Assembly: GCF_000002595.2 (NCBI RefSeq)
Contig: NC_057006.1
Span: forward strand, 5,191,356 to 5,255,355
Length of the DNA stretch: 64,000 nucleotides
Reading direction: 5' to 3'
DNA from: Chlamydomonas reinhardtii
Lineage: Eukaryota > Chlorophyta > Chlorophyceae > Chlamydomonadales > Chlamydomonadaceae
Positions 54,841 to 64,000 of this stretch are shown piece after piece (positions within the stretch are counted from its first letter, which is position 1; each line of letters opens with the position of its first letter). The notes beneath the pieces are model-generated. The model worked only from the letters and a program-made list of their open reading frames with translations, did not search any database and was not told the DNA's origin. A program made the position numbers and the translations under genes.

Positions 54841-57800
54841 ATGGCAAGGTCGCAAACCGTTATGTCTGCTCCAGTGTCTGCTCCCCTCGCGCTCGTCGCT
54901 GTCCTACTTCTTTTACTGCTTGGAGGAAAGTAGATACTGATTTGCGATTGGAGTTGCCGCATTGATAGCCGGGGGTGACAATTTAGGCGCACTTTACCCA
55001 GCGGCCGGCTTCGGCCTACACAGGCCCACAGTTCCTCACACACAGCCATGCGGTACCTGTTCCTTGCAGGGCAAGCTGAGGGAATACCCTTCCAAGCAGT
55101 CCGGCGGCGACGCAGCCAGGAAGTGGAGGAACTGCTTGCACGCTACTATGACACAGGGGGCTTCATGCCGCCGCCGCATGTGCTCATGCAGCAACAGCAG
55201 CCGCAGCAACAGGCGGGTCAGCAGCAGTCAGAGGCACAGCCACTAGGAGAACCAGTTACCCGGGACGGCGAGGTGTCGGCCCCATCACCCTCCGTCTCTA
55301 CGCGCAACGGCCAGGTTCTTCCTGGCGATGATTCATTCCGGTGGCGGGCGGAAACAGCAGGCGGCGCCCTTGCAGTTTGGGTGCGTCGGGAGCTGACACT
55401 CCAGATCCCGACAGCGGTGCTGGGCATTCCCTGCCAGTGCTTCTAGCTCTTCCCACCCACCCCCCAAATTGCTGCATATCGCCAGCTTACGTTTCGTCCT
55501 GTGGAACCCGTGGCGCTCAGGCATACGATGAGGTGTCGGAGGACGCGGTGTCGCAGGCGGTTCTGCTGACGGACCAAGCCACTGCCAACACTCCGCCGGC
55601 GGTGCTGGACCGCGTACGGGCTCACGGCACGCGCATCGTCATCATCGGCCGGCAGCAGCGCCTCACCGACATGCCGCCCTTCCGCTGGCTGCTGACGTAC
55701 CAGGTCGGGCTGGAGGTGTCAGCCTGTCACAAGGGGGAATGCAGGGGGGCTTGGCATTCCCCCTTCTGACAGGCTGACACATGTCTATTTGTGTGCCAAC
55801 TTTCTGCCGCTTGACACCGTATTACGGTACAGCGCTGATAGCTGCTTGGACTGGCTGGTCTGCTGCTGCAGGGCTCGGGTGGCCAGGGCACCAACGGGGA
55901 CGGCCGGCAGTGGGTGGACATCCGCGGCGCGGGCGCGGTGGCGGGCAATCCGGCCATGGCAGTGGGCGAGGAGGACTTGTTGGAGACCTACGACGAGGTA
56001 AACACAGGGTAAGTTGCGGAGGGGGACGAGAGGGAGGAAGGGGCAGGTTTGTTTGTAACATTTGTTTTGCCATGAGAACCACCACGGGCTGACGGGAACT
56101 AGGAATGAGACGTAAGTGGGAGGCTGTGGCGGGAGCAAGCGACAGCTATTTAGCAACTGGGAAAGGTGGCGCATCAGGGTCAACGGCATGGGAGGAACGG
56201 TGAGATGACATATACATGCAAGCCAAGGGCTAGCGACTGGCGCAGCCCGCCACGTGCCCATGCCAGCATTCCACACCCCTACGCACACGACCGCGTAGTC
56301 GTCCGCAGTCGTTCGCGCGCCCTGCCTAGCTAAACGGCACGTTCCGTGACCGCCGTGTAGGGACGGCTGGGGCAATGAGAGTGTGTTCATGCACGAGCTG
56401 GCGCACACCCTCATTGACGCCTGCCAGCTGCAGCGGGTGCAGCAGCGCTACGCCGCCGCCCGTGACTCCGGCGCCTACACACCCAGTGAGTCCTCCAGCG
56501 CGCGCATGTGTGGTCGTGCCATGAGAGCGCCATCAAGGAGCGGGGTTCCACACATTAGGGCCATTCGTGGCTCTCGCCAACGCCGCGTCCCCACACGCCG
56601 AATCCATGTGTTAAGTTTGAGCCTAGGACAGACGACTACTCAGGACGGTTTATTGGGGCTCGCGCTGAGACAGGATCAACCCATCTAGCTCCCATGTCAA
56701 CAAACCTAGGCTGGACGGCTGGGGAGGACAGGCTCAACCTGTCCTCCATACTCTGCACACACACGCTGCAGCACACAATCCCCATCACTCGCTACCGCAG
56801 GTTCTTACATAATGACCAACCAGCATGAGTATTACGGTAAGTTTACGCTCCGTTGGCACTTGGCGGGATGTCCGGCGGGTTTGCGTGTGGATGGGCGGGC
56901 AGCACCTGTGCCCGCGAGGCTACTAACCGCGGGCGCATTTCACTATGACGGTGAGGCATCCACAGCTCTCGTCACATACATGCCGCGCTATCGCCAAAGG
57001 ATCGCTGCGTTCCCACACAAAGCAACAATCAGTCGTGTAGCACTGTGGGCTGACACGGGGCCAGCAACCCACAGCAGCCCAGGACTGCGCTGACCCCTGT
57101 CACTTTCACGCCCCTGCCCGTAGCCATGGCGGCGGCCGTGTCCTTCGACTCCACCCTCAACAGCCCGGCCGCCGACAACCTGCTGCGCAAAGGCGAGCTG
57201 GTGGCCCGAGACCCCGGCACCGCGGAGCTCATAGACTGGGTGGGTCCGGGTGACCTTGTTGGGTGGGTTTCGATGGACGGGCAGGGATGGCGTGCAGCGG
57301 CTGCCCCGGCATACAACATAACAAGCAGATCATAGGACTGGACGCGCGCCACCACCAGCGTTTCAGATGAATTTATATGTCGCTAGTATAAGTGTGGACA
57401 GCCTACTAACATCTAAATCCACATTCACAAACGGCCTCCTGCCGTGCAGGGCTTTGGCGGCAACCCGTGGCGCTACCCGGATGACTGCCTCACCTGCTTC
57501 TACAGCTGGCCATGGTTCTTCTACGAGCTCTACCCGCCCGCGCCTGGCCGCGTGCCGTACACGCCGCTGGCCGCCTGCCCCACGCTCCGCCCTGGCATCA
57601 GCTGCGGCGACCGCAACACCACGCACTGCCCCTTCTGGGCCAGCCAGGGCTTGTGCACCAACCCCGACGACCAGCAGTACATGTCTGTAAACTGCATGGT
57701 GCGGCCGTGCGGTCTGGATGGACGTGCGGCTTGGTTACTGCCAGCGAGGCGCAGTCTGGCGGGTGCTGCTGTCACGTGGGCGCGAAAACGTGCCATGCGT

Positions 57801-59993
57801 TGAAGTCGAGGACTCGTGCGGCACTTGGTGTTTTTGTGTGTAAAGACTGACAGCCCGCCTTTCGTGCCATGCCTCCATTCCAACAGGCAAGCTGCGGCGC
57901 GTGCCCGTACCTGGCGGCAGGGCAGCCTCCGCCGCCCAGCCCGCCGTCACCGCCCTTGCCGCCGCCGCGCGGCGTGTGCCGGGACGAGTACCCGGGCGAC
58001 TGCCCCTCGTGGTCCTCCCTTGCTGGCGAGTGCGCCAAGCCCTTCATGCTGCAATACTGCCGAGTCAGCTGCCGCTACTGCAGCGCCAGTGACACAAGCA
58101 GTAAGTGGTGCGGATTACAAAATGCTTAACTGCCTCTCGCACAATACAACCAGATAGCGCGTGAGCAAGGTTTGCTGTGCTTGACGCGTTGTACAGCTCT
58201 CTTTCTTCTGCATTCCTATTGTAATAGTTGGACCAGAATCAATATGCGTGCTTCATGTGCTTGCTGCGCTGCCTGCAGTAAGCCCGCCCCCGCCTCGGCG
58301 CTACCCTCCCCGGCCGCCGCGGCCGCCGCCGTCCCCGCCGCTGCCGCCCTCGCCACCGCCGCCCGCACCCCGGCCCTCCGGCATCGCCTGCAGGGACCGC
58401 AACACCACATACTGCCCCGAGTGGATTGCGGCGGGCTACTGCCGGTCCCCAGAGTACGCCCCGTCCCTAGCCTCGCAGTGCAGGGTGAGCCCGGCCTAGT
58501 GGCAGTTATTGGCATCGGGCTTCACAGCCGTGGTTGGTGGCTCTGGGCTCTCCTGACACAAGTCACCGCAGCTGACTTCGCACATCCTCGAATTGTGTTA
58601 TGAATTTGCACGGAGACTTACATCTGACACCGTGACGTGTCCTTCGGCATGCTTGCGTGCAGTTGGGCTGCGGCTTCTGCAGAGTGGGCTGCCAGGAGAC
58701 GGAGATCCGGTGCGCCGGCTGGGCGGCGGCAGGAGAATGTGCTAACACGCCTGGGTGAGTTGACTGCACAACGGTCTTGCCGCTGGCTGGTCTACACAGC
58801 AACTGCTACCCTCCCGGTCGCGGTGGGTCGCGGTGGATGATGGGCGGCTTCTGGTCATGGACGCGCAGTTCTCTGCAGCACGCGACGGCCGCGCACAGGT
58901 CGGCTACTCACTGTCGCACAGGTCCACGACCTCCGCGACCTCCTTCAGGCGCCACTTACCGTATTAATGGAGGCGCTGGTCACCTTTTTGCAGTTGCTGC
59001 ACCACACGCCAACCTTGCTCCCGCCAACCTTTGCGACCGCCCTCTCGATGTGGCACCACTTCCCGCACTGCTTGTAGTAGAAGCGGCCCGTGTAGAAGAC
59101 CGGGTTGGTCTGCTTCAGGTTTTTGCGCCCAGCCGTCTTTCTGCCCGCCAGCTGGGCGGCCGTCTCCCGGCCGCCGCCGAACCCGGCCGCCTTCCGGCCC
59201 TCCACCTGGGCGGCCGTCTCCTGGCCGCCGCCGATCCCGGCCGCTGAGGGATGAGGCCGCTCCTGAGAATGGCCGCTCCTGAGAATGGCCACTCCTGAAA
59301 ACCCAAACCAGGTACATGGAGGCGAACTGCGCTAGGAGCTGTGGGCTGTGCGATGGCCCTGAGCAGGGCGGATGTGGCGACGACAATGTGTCCTGTCCCT
59401 ACTGGGCCCAAATCGGCGAGTGCAACAAGGACGCGGGGTGAGTGGGCCGGGTTGCCGGTGACGTGTGTTGGCGTGTGTGTGATGCTGAGCGCTGTGTGTA
59501 TGTGGTCAGATGCCCTGCTGGCCCCTAGGGCTGCTCCCCTTGGCCTCGAAGATTGAAGGAAAGACGCTGGAAGCAAATCGAGGGACTGCGCTGTGTGTGG
59601 CTGGCTATTGCGTGTTGACCCGCAGCTACATGGGTTCATCGGCACCTGTGCAGCTGGCCAATCACTGTTGCCTCATGTATCCCTGGGCCTCAGGTACATG
59701 CTCGCAAGCTGCCGGGCATCCTGTGGCGTGTGCGACAAGCAGCCCGGTGAGCACCGTACGGTACATACCGTAGTTGCTGTGGAAGTTGCTACCAATAACC
59801 TGGTGGGTGACGAGTTTTCGTTGTGTCTGTAGGGATCAATATACCGCCTCCGTGGAGGCCACCCCCTTCGCCGCGACCCCTTCCGTCTCTCCGCTCGCCA
59901 CCGCGCCCGAAGCCATCGCCGCCTCGATGGGTCCGCACCAAACCCTCCCCGAAACCCATGCGGAAGCCCAAGGCTCCGAAGAAGACCGGATGA
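54841..59993 (+). CDS. Secreted HExxH (zinc metallopeptidase-like) protein with five ShKT domains
   Basis: Fourteen exons inferred: 54841-54929, 55032-55380, 55521-55703, 55872-56008, 56361-56485, 56801-56836, 57124-57239, 57450-57698, 57887-58100, 58279-58484, 58663-58754, 59312-59437, 59694-59746 and 59833-59993 (about 711 aa). Exon 1 encodes a signal peptide (PLALVAVLLLLLLGG). After a Gln-rich stretch comes a catalytic-looking region with HELAHT at about residues 264-269, in the context ESVFMHELAHTLIDACQ. YIMTNQHEYYA and CLTCFYSWPWFFYELYPP follow. Five ShKT modules (six Cys each, C...CPxW...C...C...C..C) are separated by Pro-rich PPSPPLPPP linkers typical of volvocalean wall and matrix proteins. 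The exon 2 start is uncertain (54996 or 55032 both keep phase). A matrix or cell-wall protease is inferred, and substrate and activity are unknown. Confidence 0.78.
55716..55780 (+). other. Near-perfect 27-bp-stem hairpin in an intron
   Basis: Arms 55716-55742 and 55754-55780 are reverse complements except for one C-C mismatch, around an 11-nt loop. The 5' arm begins GTGTCAGCCTGTCA. The hairpin starts 13 nt after the donor of intron 3 in the ShKT protein gene. It could be a small-RNA precursor or a minute palindromic transposon footprint. Confidence 0.85.
58955..59292 (-). other. Antisense exon-like reading frame inside a ShKT-gene intron
   Basis: The minus strand is open through a duplicated GGG(Q/R)ETAAQ motif, then NPVFYTGRFYYKQCGKWC, ERAVAKVGGSKVG and VWCSNCKKV. 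It ends at a good donor (ACG|GTAAGT at 58957-58952). The C-x3-C and C-x2-C pairs suggest a zinc ribbon. There is no ATG in this frame, the frame stops just past the donor, and I could not find a convincing partner exon. It may be a fragment of a repeat-encoded protein or of a gene copy. The family was not recognised. Confidence 0.4.
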
Positions 59994-60662
59994 CTATGCT
60001 GTCATGTGCGTATGAATGTAAGGCAAATGTAAACGTGCTATAATTGGAAGGAATTCATGGGCATGGCGAGCGATAATAGAGAGCGTACAGTGTGTTGGGC
60101 ATTTTCCGTCAAGGGCGCCCCTGTTTCCTGTGAGTATTGCTTTGGGGGCTGTCATGTGACTGCGCAAGCGAGCGAATCGCATTGATTACAATTGTCAACA
60201 CCCTGTTGATTAGAGACGAGTGCTGCCGGTGCTTACGTAGGCGGCCTGTGAAGGAACTGGCACAGGTAGAGCGAGGCGTGGGGAGAGCCGTGGGTGCAAG
60301 GGTGACGGGAAACTAGTGACCAGCGTTACAGCCTGTGTATATGAGACTTTCACGATGTTTAGAATGTGTCCCGGGCATGTGGCACTTAAAATAATGCTTG
60401 TCGAGACGTGAACCATCCGCCCTGGACTTCCACTTCGGACCTCGTTTGGCCCTTCACTATATTTTGAATAATTCACAGCTTACTTAACAAAACCTTGAAC
60501 ACGTCAAACGCTGACCTGTAGACTTGTATCGCACCCTCGAAGTCTCGACTTGCGACCTGACAAGCGTGGCCCACGGCCAGCGTGGGCGCCAGACTAAATG
60601 TGTCCATCGTTAGCTTAGGCATCAGGGAATCACCATCACCCGCGTGAGAAAGGTTTGCCACC
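59994..60662. other. Intergenic region ShKT gene to CPC1
   Basis: 669 bp with two TGTAA motifs close to the ShKT stop codon and the CPC1 promoter and 5' UTR. A minus-strand open frame at 60473-60721 overlaps the CPC1 start and has no recognisable content. Confidence 0.4.
60017..60032 (+). terminator. Two TGTAA motifs after the ShKT protein gene
   Basis: TGTAA at 60017-60021 and 60028-60032, 24-39 nt after the stop codon. Either could be the poly(A) signal, though so short a 3' UTR would be unusual. Confidence 0.35.
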
Positions 60663-63600
60663 ATGAGCGAGCTCCTTCGCAAGTGGCTCGCGGACGAGCT
60701 CGGACTGCCCGTTACGGACAATCTGGAGCAGGTAATCTAGCATGAAGGCTGGAACTATCAAGGGAGCGCTCACTACTTTCATCTGCATCGCAGGACTTCG
60801 CGAGCGGCTTTTTATTTGCACAGCTGTTTAGCAAATACAACCTTCAGCCTGATGTGGACCATTTCGATACGAAGCGGATGCCGGACGCAATGATAAACAA
60901 CTATACGCGGCTGCAGGTGGGGAGGGGGCGCGCAGCGTGCCAGAGCTGTGTCCCGTGCCGGCGCCGCGCATGGCTGAATCGCTAACCCAACCCCTCAATG
61001 ACTGCAGCCCACCTTCACAAATCTGGGGGTGCACATGGACACGCGCGTAGCGAACATGCTGATTCGGGAGGAGTCGGGTGTGGCGCCGCGGCTCCTGTAC
61101 TCCATAAAGCAGAACCTTGGCAGTATCCAAAAGACCCTGACGGTGAGGATTACGGCTTTACGTGTTGTACTTGGTGTGGGAGTTTAGGACAGGGGCTGTC
61201 ATAGTGCCGGAGGCAGGAGGTACACAAGACAACGTCGCGAATGCCGGAAGCTTCATGGAGTTGGGACGGCAGTTTGGGAGAATGACACACCAGTCACGTT
61301 GCCTGGGACCTTGCTGCTTGCTGTTGGCTTCGGGTCGTGTGCGCAGAAACACATGCATACCGGCAACCTGGGCCGCACGCTGGGCGCATCGGTCAGCCCC
61401 TCCCGCGGCCTGCTGGAGGCGCAGAAGCACAACACCAGCAAAGAGAAGTTCGAGTCGGGGACGCACAGGTGAGGCGCTTCCAGCCTTTCAGGAGGCGGCA
61501 TTGCGTGCGGATCTCCTTTGGCTTGGGATGCTCACACCTCTACCGCGGCCTGACGCCGACATTGCCCACATAAATGCACAGGCACTTTGAGGACACGCTG
61601 CGCAGCCAGGCCGCCAACCCCAACGCAATCATGGAGAGCATGGCGCTGGCCAAGTTCACGGAGGAGGGCATCCGGCAGCAGCGGGAGGCGCTAGGGGGGC
61701 TGCTGCGCGACCGGGCGCAGCACACGGCGCAGCGGGACACCTTTCGCGCAAACCAGATGGACAAGCTGGGTAGCGCGCGCAGCGACAAGGCGCAGCGGCT
61801 GGAGCGGGATGAGGCGGTGCACGCGGCCCTGCTCAAGCGCAAGGTCCGTTGGGCGTTGGGCTATGGGGCGCGGGGGAATGTGCATGGCCAGCGCGGGGCC
61901 GCGTAGGCACGCATAGGCTCATGCGACGATGCTGTTGTTCAAACGGGCTGTGCAAGTGATGGCCGCTGCTGGCATCCTGTTCTGGCTCTGATCCTACACG
62001 TTGTGCGCCCCTGCCACGCACTTGCATCCGAGCAGGAGGAGATGGAGCGCGAGGAGCTGCGTGTTGAGCTGGCGCTGAGCGAGAAGGCGCGGCGCAGGAA
62101 GCTGGAGGAGCTGCACCACGCGGCGCTGGACGTGCACGGCGGCATTGACGCATTTGAGATCAACATGAAGCGCCTGGTGCGCGGCGATCAGGGCCAGGAG
62201 GGCGAGGAGGTCGTGGCGCCGCCGGCGGGCCGCACGCCGCTGGAGCACATGGAGCAGCTCAAGAGCCGCGCCGCCGCCACCGCCAAGCTGCTGGAGGACA
62301 CGGCCGCCTACATGCGGGGTGTCAAGGACGCACGCGCAGACGAGGTGGCGTCCAAGCGCGAGCGCGAGGTGGGTCCGGTCATTTGGACATTCTGGGTGCA
62401 GGGCTTGGAGCTGATGTGCTTGCCATCATTACCATGGCCTGGACATGTTGGCAGTATGGGCTATGAGCTGACGCGAAGGGATATATTCGCCTGTGACTTC
62501 AGGCCCGGCGGCGCAAGATGGTTGTGGAGCAGCAGGCCGCCGCCTCGTCCGCCGAGCGCAAGGCACAGATGGAGTCCTTGCTAACAGCGCTGCAGCGGCA
62601 GAGCGCAGAGGAGCAGCGTCTAGCTGCACGCCTGTGGCAGGTGCGACCAGTGTTGTTGCTGTGACTCTTGATGCACTTACTTTCTGGTCTTACGGACTGC
62701 TACCGTATACCACACTGCCCATCCCGCTCGGCACAGACTTTTAATACCAACTCCCCCCTGCGGCCTTGCCGCTGCCCCCAACCGCCGCCCCCGCAGGTGA
62801 GCCAGGAGAAGGAGGTGATGCGCGAGAACAGGCTGCTGCGCGAGCGCCAGTACGCCGAGCGCCGCGAGCGCGACTGGGAGGAGACGCTGCGGCGCGAAGT
62901 GGAGCTGCACCGCTCCATGCGCGAAACATACGAGGCGGAGGCCGCGCTGGAGATGGAAGCATGGCGCGCCGCGCAGCAGGCCCGTGCCGAAGCCAAGTCC
63001 GCCAAGCACGCCGCTTTCGCACGTGACGTGGCATACCAGCTGGTGTCGCTGGCGGAACGCAGCGCCGAGTACCGTGCCGCCACGGGCAACCTGGTGCCGC
63101 GCCGCGAGTGGCGCGAGTGGCTGACCATGTTCGTGGCCGGAGACCCGCAGCTGGGCCCGCCCGCGCCGCCCGTGGGTGCGGAGGCGGAGGCAGCAGAGGC
63201 CGAGGTGCGGGAGGCCTGCCTGCGGGTGGGCCGCGCGCTGGTGGACGACTACCTGGCCTGCGCCGGCGACTGGCTGCGTGTGGACGGCCCCATCGGGCAC
63301 GACGAGCTGCTGGGGCAGATCGTGGGCGAGCTGGCCGTGCTGGCGCGCCAGCCGCCGCCGCAGCCCGAGCTGCCCGCCATCGAGACGCTGCCGCTGCGGC
63401 TGGCGGTGCTGGGCGCACCCTTCGCGGGCAAGACCTGCGTGGCGCAGGAGCTCAGCCGCCGCTACAAGCTGCGCGTGCTGGAGCCGGAGGCACTGGTGGC
63501 GGAGGCCATGGCGGCGGCGCAGGAGTTCGAGGCGGCCACGGGCGTGCCGGCCGACCAGGTGCCGGAGGCTGCGCCGCAGGAGGACGGCGACGCCGCGGCA

Positions 63601-64000
63601 GCGGCGGAGCTGCAGGCTGGCTCTGCCAGCCGACCAGGCACGGCGGCCACCGCGGCTGCGGGTCCGTCGGCCAAGGCGCGGCTGGGCGCCCAGATCGCGG
63701 CGGCGCTGAAGGCGGGCGGTGACGTGCCGGATGAGGCGCTGGTGGGCCTGGTGGTGCTGGGCATGAAGGAAAGCAAGGACTGGGCACCGCCTGTCGAGGT
63801 GGACCCCAAGGCCAAGGGCAAGGCTGCGCCCAAGCCCGCCGCACCGCCGGCCGGCAGCAAGTCCGCAGGGGCGCCGGCTGCGCCGCACCCGGACACGGGG
63901 CGCGGCTTCGTGGTGGACGGCTTCCCGCGCACTGCGGCGCAGGCGGTGCTGCTGGAGCGCATGCTAACAGGCCTGGATCTGGACAGTGAGCAGGCGCTGA
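60663..64000 (+). CDS. CPC1: CPC1, central pair complex protein (SPEF2 homologue), N-terminal part; runs off right edge
   Basis: CPC1 is a C1b-projection protein of the ciliary central apparatus that influences beat frequency. Its animal homologue is SPEF2/KPL2. Exons in the window: 60663-60731, 60794-60916, 61008-61142, 61347-61468, 61582-61843, 62036-62368, 62503-62640 and 62797 onward. The N-terminus (LRKWLADELGLPV, GFLFAQLFSKY, NYTRLQPTFTNLGV) is the calponin-homology-like domain of SPEF2. Long charged helices follow (EEMEREELRVELALSEKARR, KEVMRENRLLRERQYAERR). Then comes an adenylate-kinase-like domain with P-loop GAPFAGKT and GFVVDGFPRTAAQAV. An Ala/Pro/Lys-rich insert of about 120 residues separates the P-loop from the DGFPRT motif, so catalytic competence is uncertain. 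All seven visible introns are GT-AG. Confidence 0.93.

Noticed and set aside
62420-62480. Second box C/D snoRNA in a CPC1 intron
   Set aside because: A CTGATGT and a CTGA are correctly spaced, but there is no terminal stem and no rRNA match that I could see.

Overview
The window is nuclear DNA of a volvocine green alga, almost certainly Chlamydomonas reinhardtii or a very close relative. The plastocyanin precursor on the minus strand (6322-7047) matches, as I remember it, the C. reinhardtii PCY1 precursor over all 145 residues. The very GC-rich coding DNA, many short introns, TGTAA poly(A) signals and a gene for the central-pair protein CPC1 at the right edge fit the same organism. No database was consulted. 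Exon boundaries were worked out by hand from splice consensus, reading phase and family similarity.

Layout, left to right. SRP72 (minus, 3' part missing) and a PYROXD1-like oxidoreductase (plus) diverge from a shared 0.37 kb promoter. Plastocyanin and an Rxt3/HDC1-type histone-deacetylase-complex subunit follow on the minus strand. A tafazzin-like acyltransferase (plus) is followed by a 3.7 kb gene-poor stretch with a LINE remnant and short repeats. Next come a 1,493-residue glutamine-rich B-box/CCT-type (CONSTANS-like) regulator (minus) and a phospholipase B-like secreted hydrolase (plus). An AGXT2-type aminotransferase and a leucine-rich-repeat protein lie 205 bp apart on the minus strand. 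TMCO1 and the DEAH helicase PRP43/DHX15 are on the plus strand. A small His-rich secretory protein ending in REEL (minus) shares a 334 bp promoter with EMC5 (plus). Then come a chloroplast HP30-type PRAT/SAM protein, a secreted HExxH protein with five ShKT domains, and CPC1 (plus, runs off the right end).

The most notable non-gene signals are these. A box C/D snoRNA in a PRP43 intron has a D-box guide that fits the conserved 18S site A27/A28, so it resembles U27/snR74. Four introns with GC-AG ends stand out among roughly 99 inferred. An almost perfect 27-bp-stem hairpin lies just inside an intron of the ShKT gene. A 151-bp satellite array fills one intron of the HP30 gene. An antisense, exon-like reading frame sits inside another ShKT-gene intron. 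Several short dispersed repeats also recur within the window.

Four genes concern ER targeting or ER membrane biogenesis (SRP72, TMCO1, EMC5, and the REEL protein by inference). The others are ordinary housekeeping, photosynthesis, ciliary or regulatory genes, and nothing suggests a functional operon or a transferred island.
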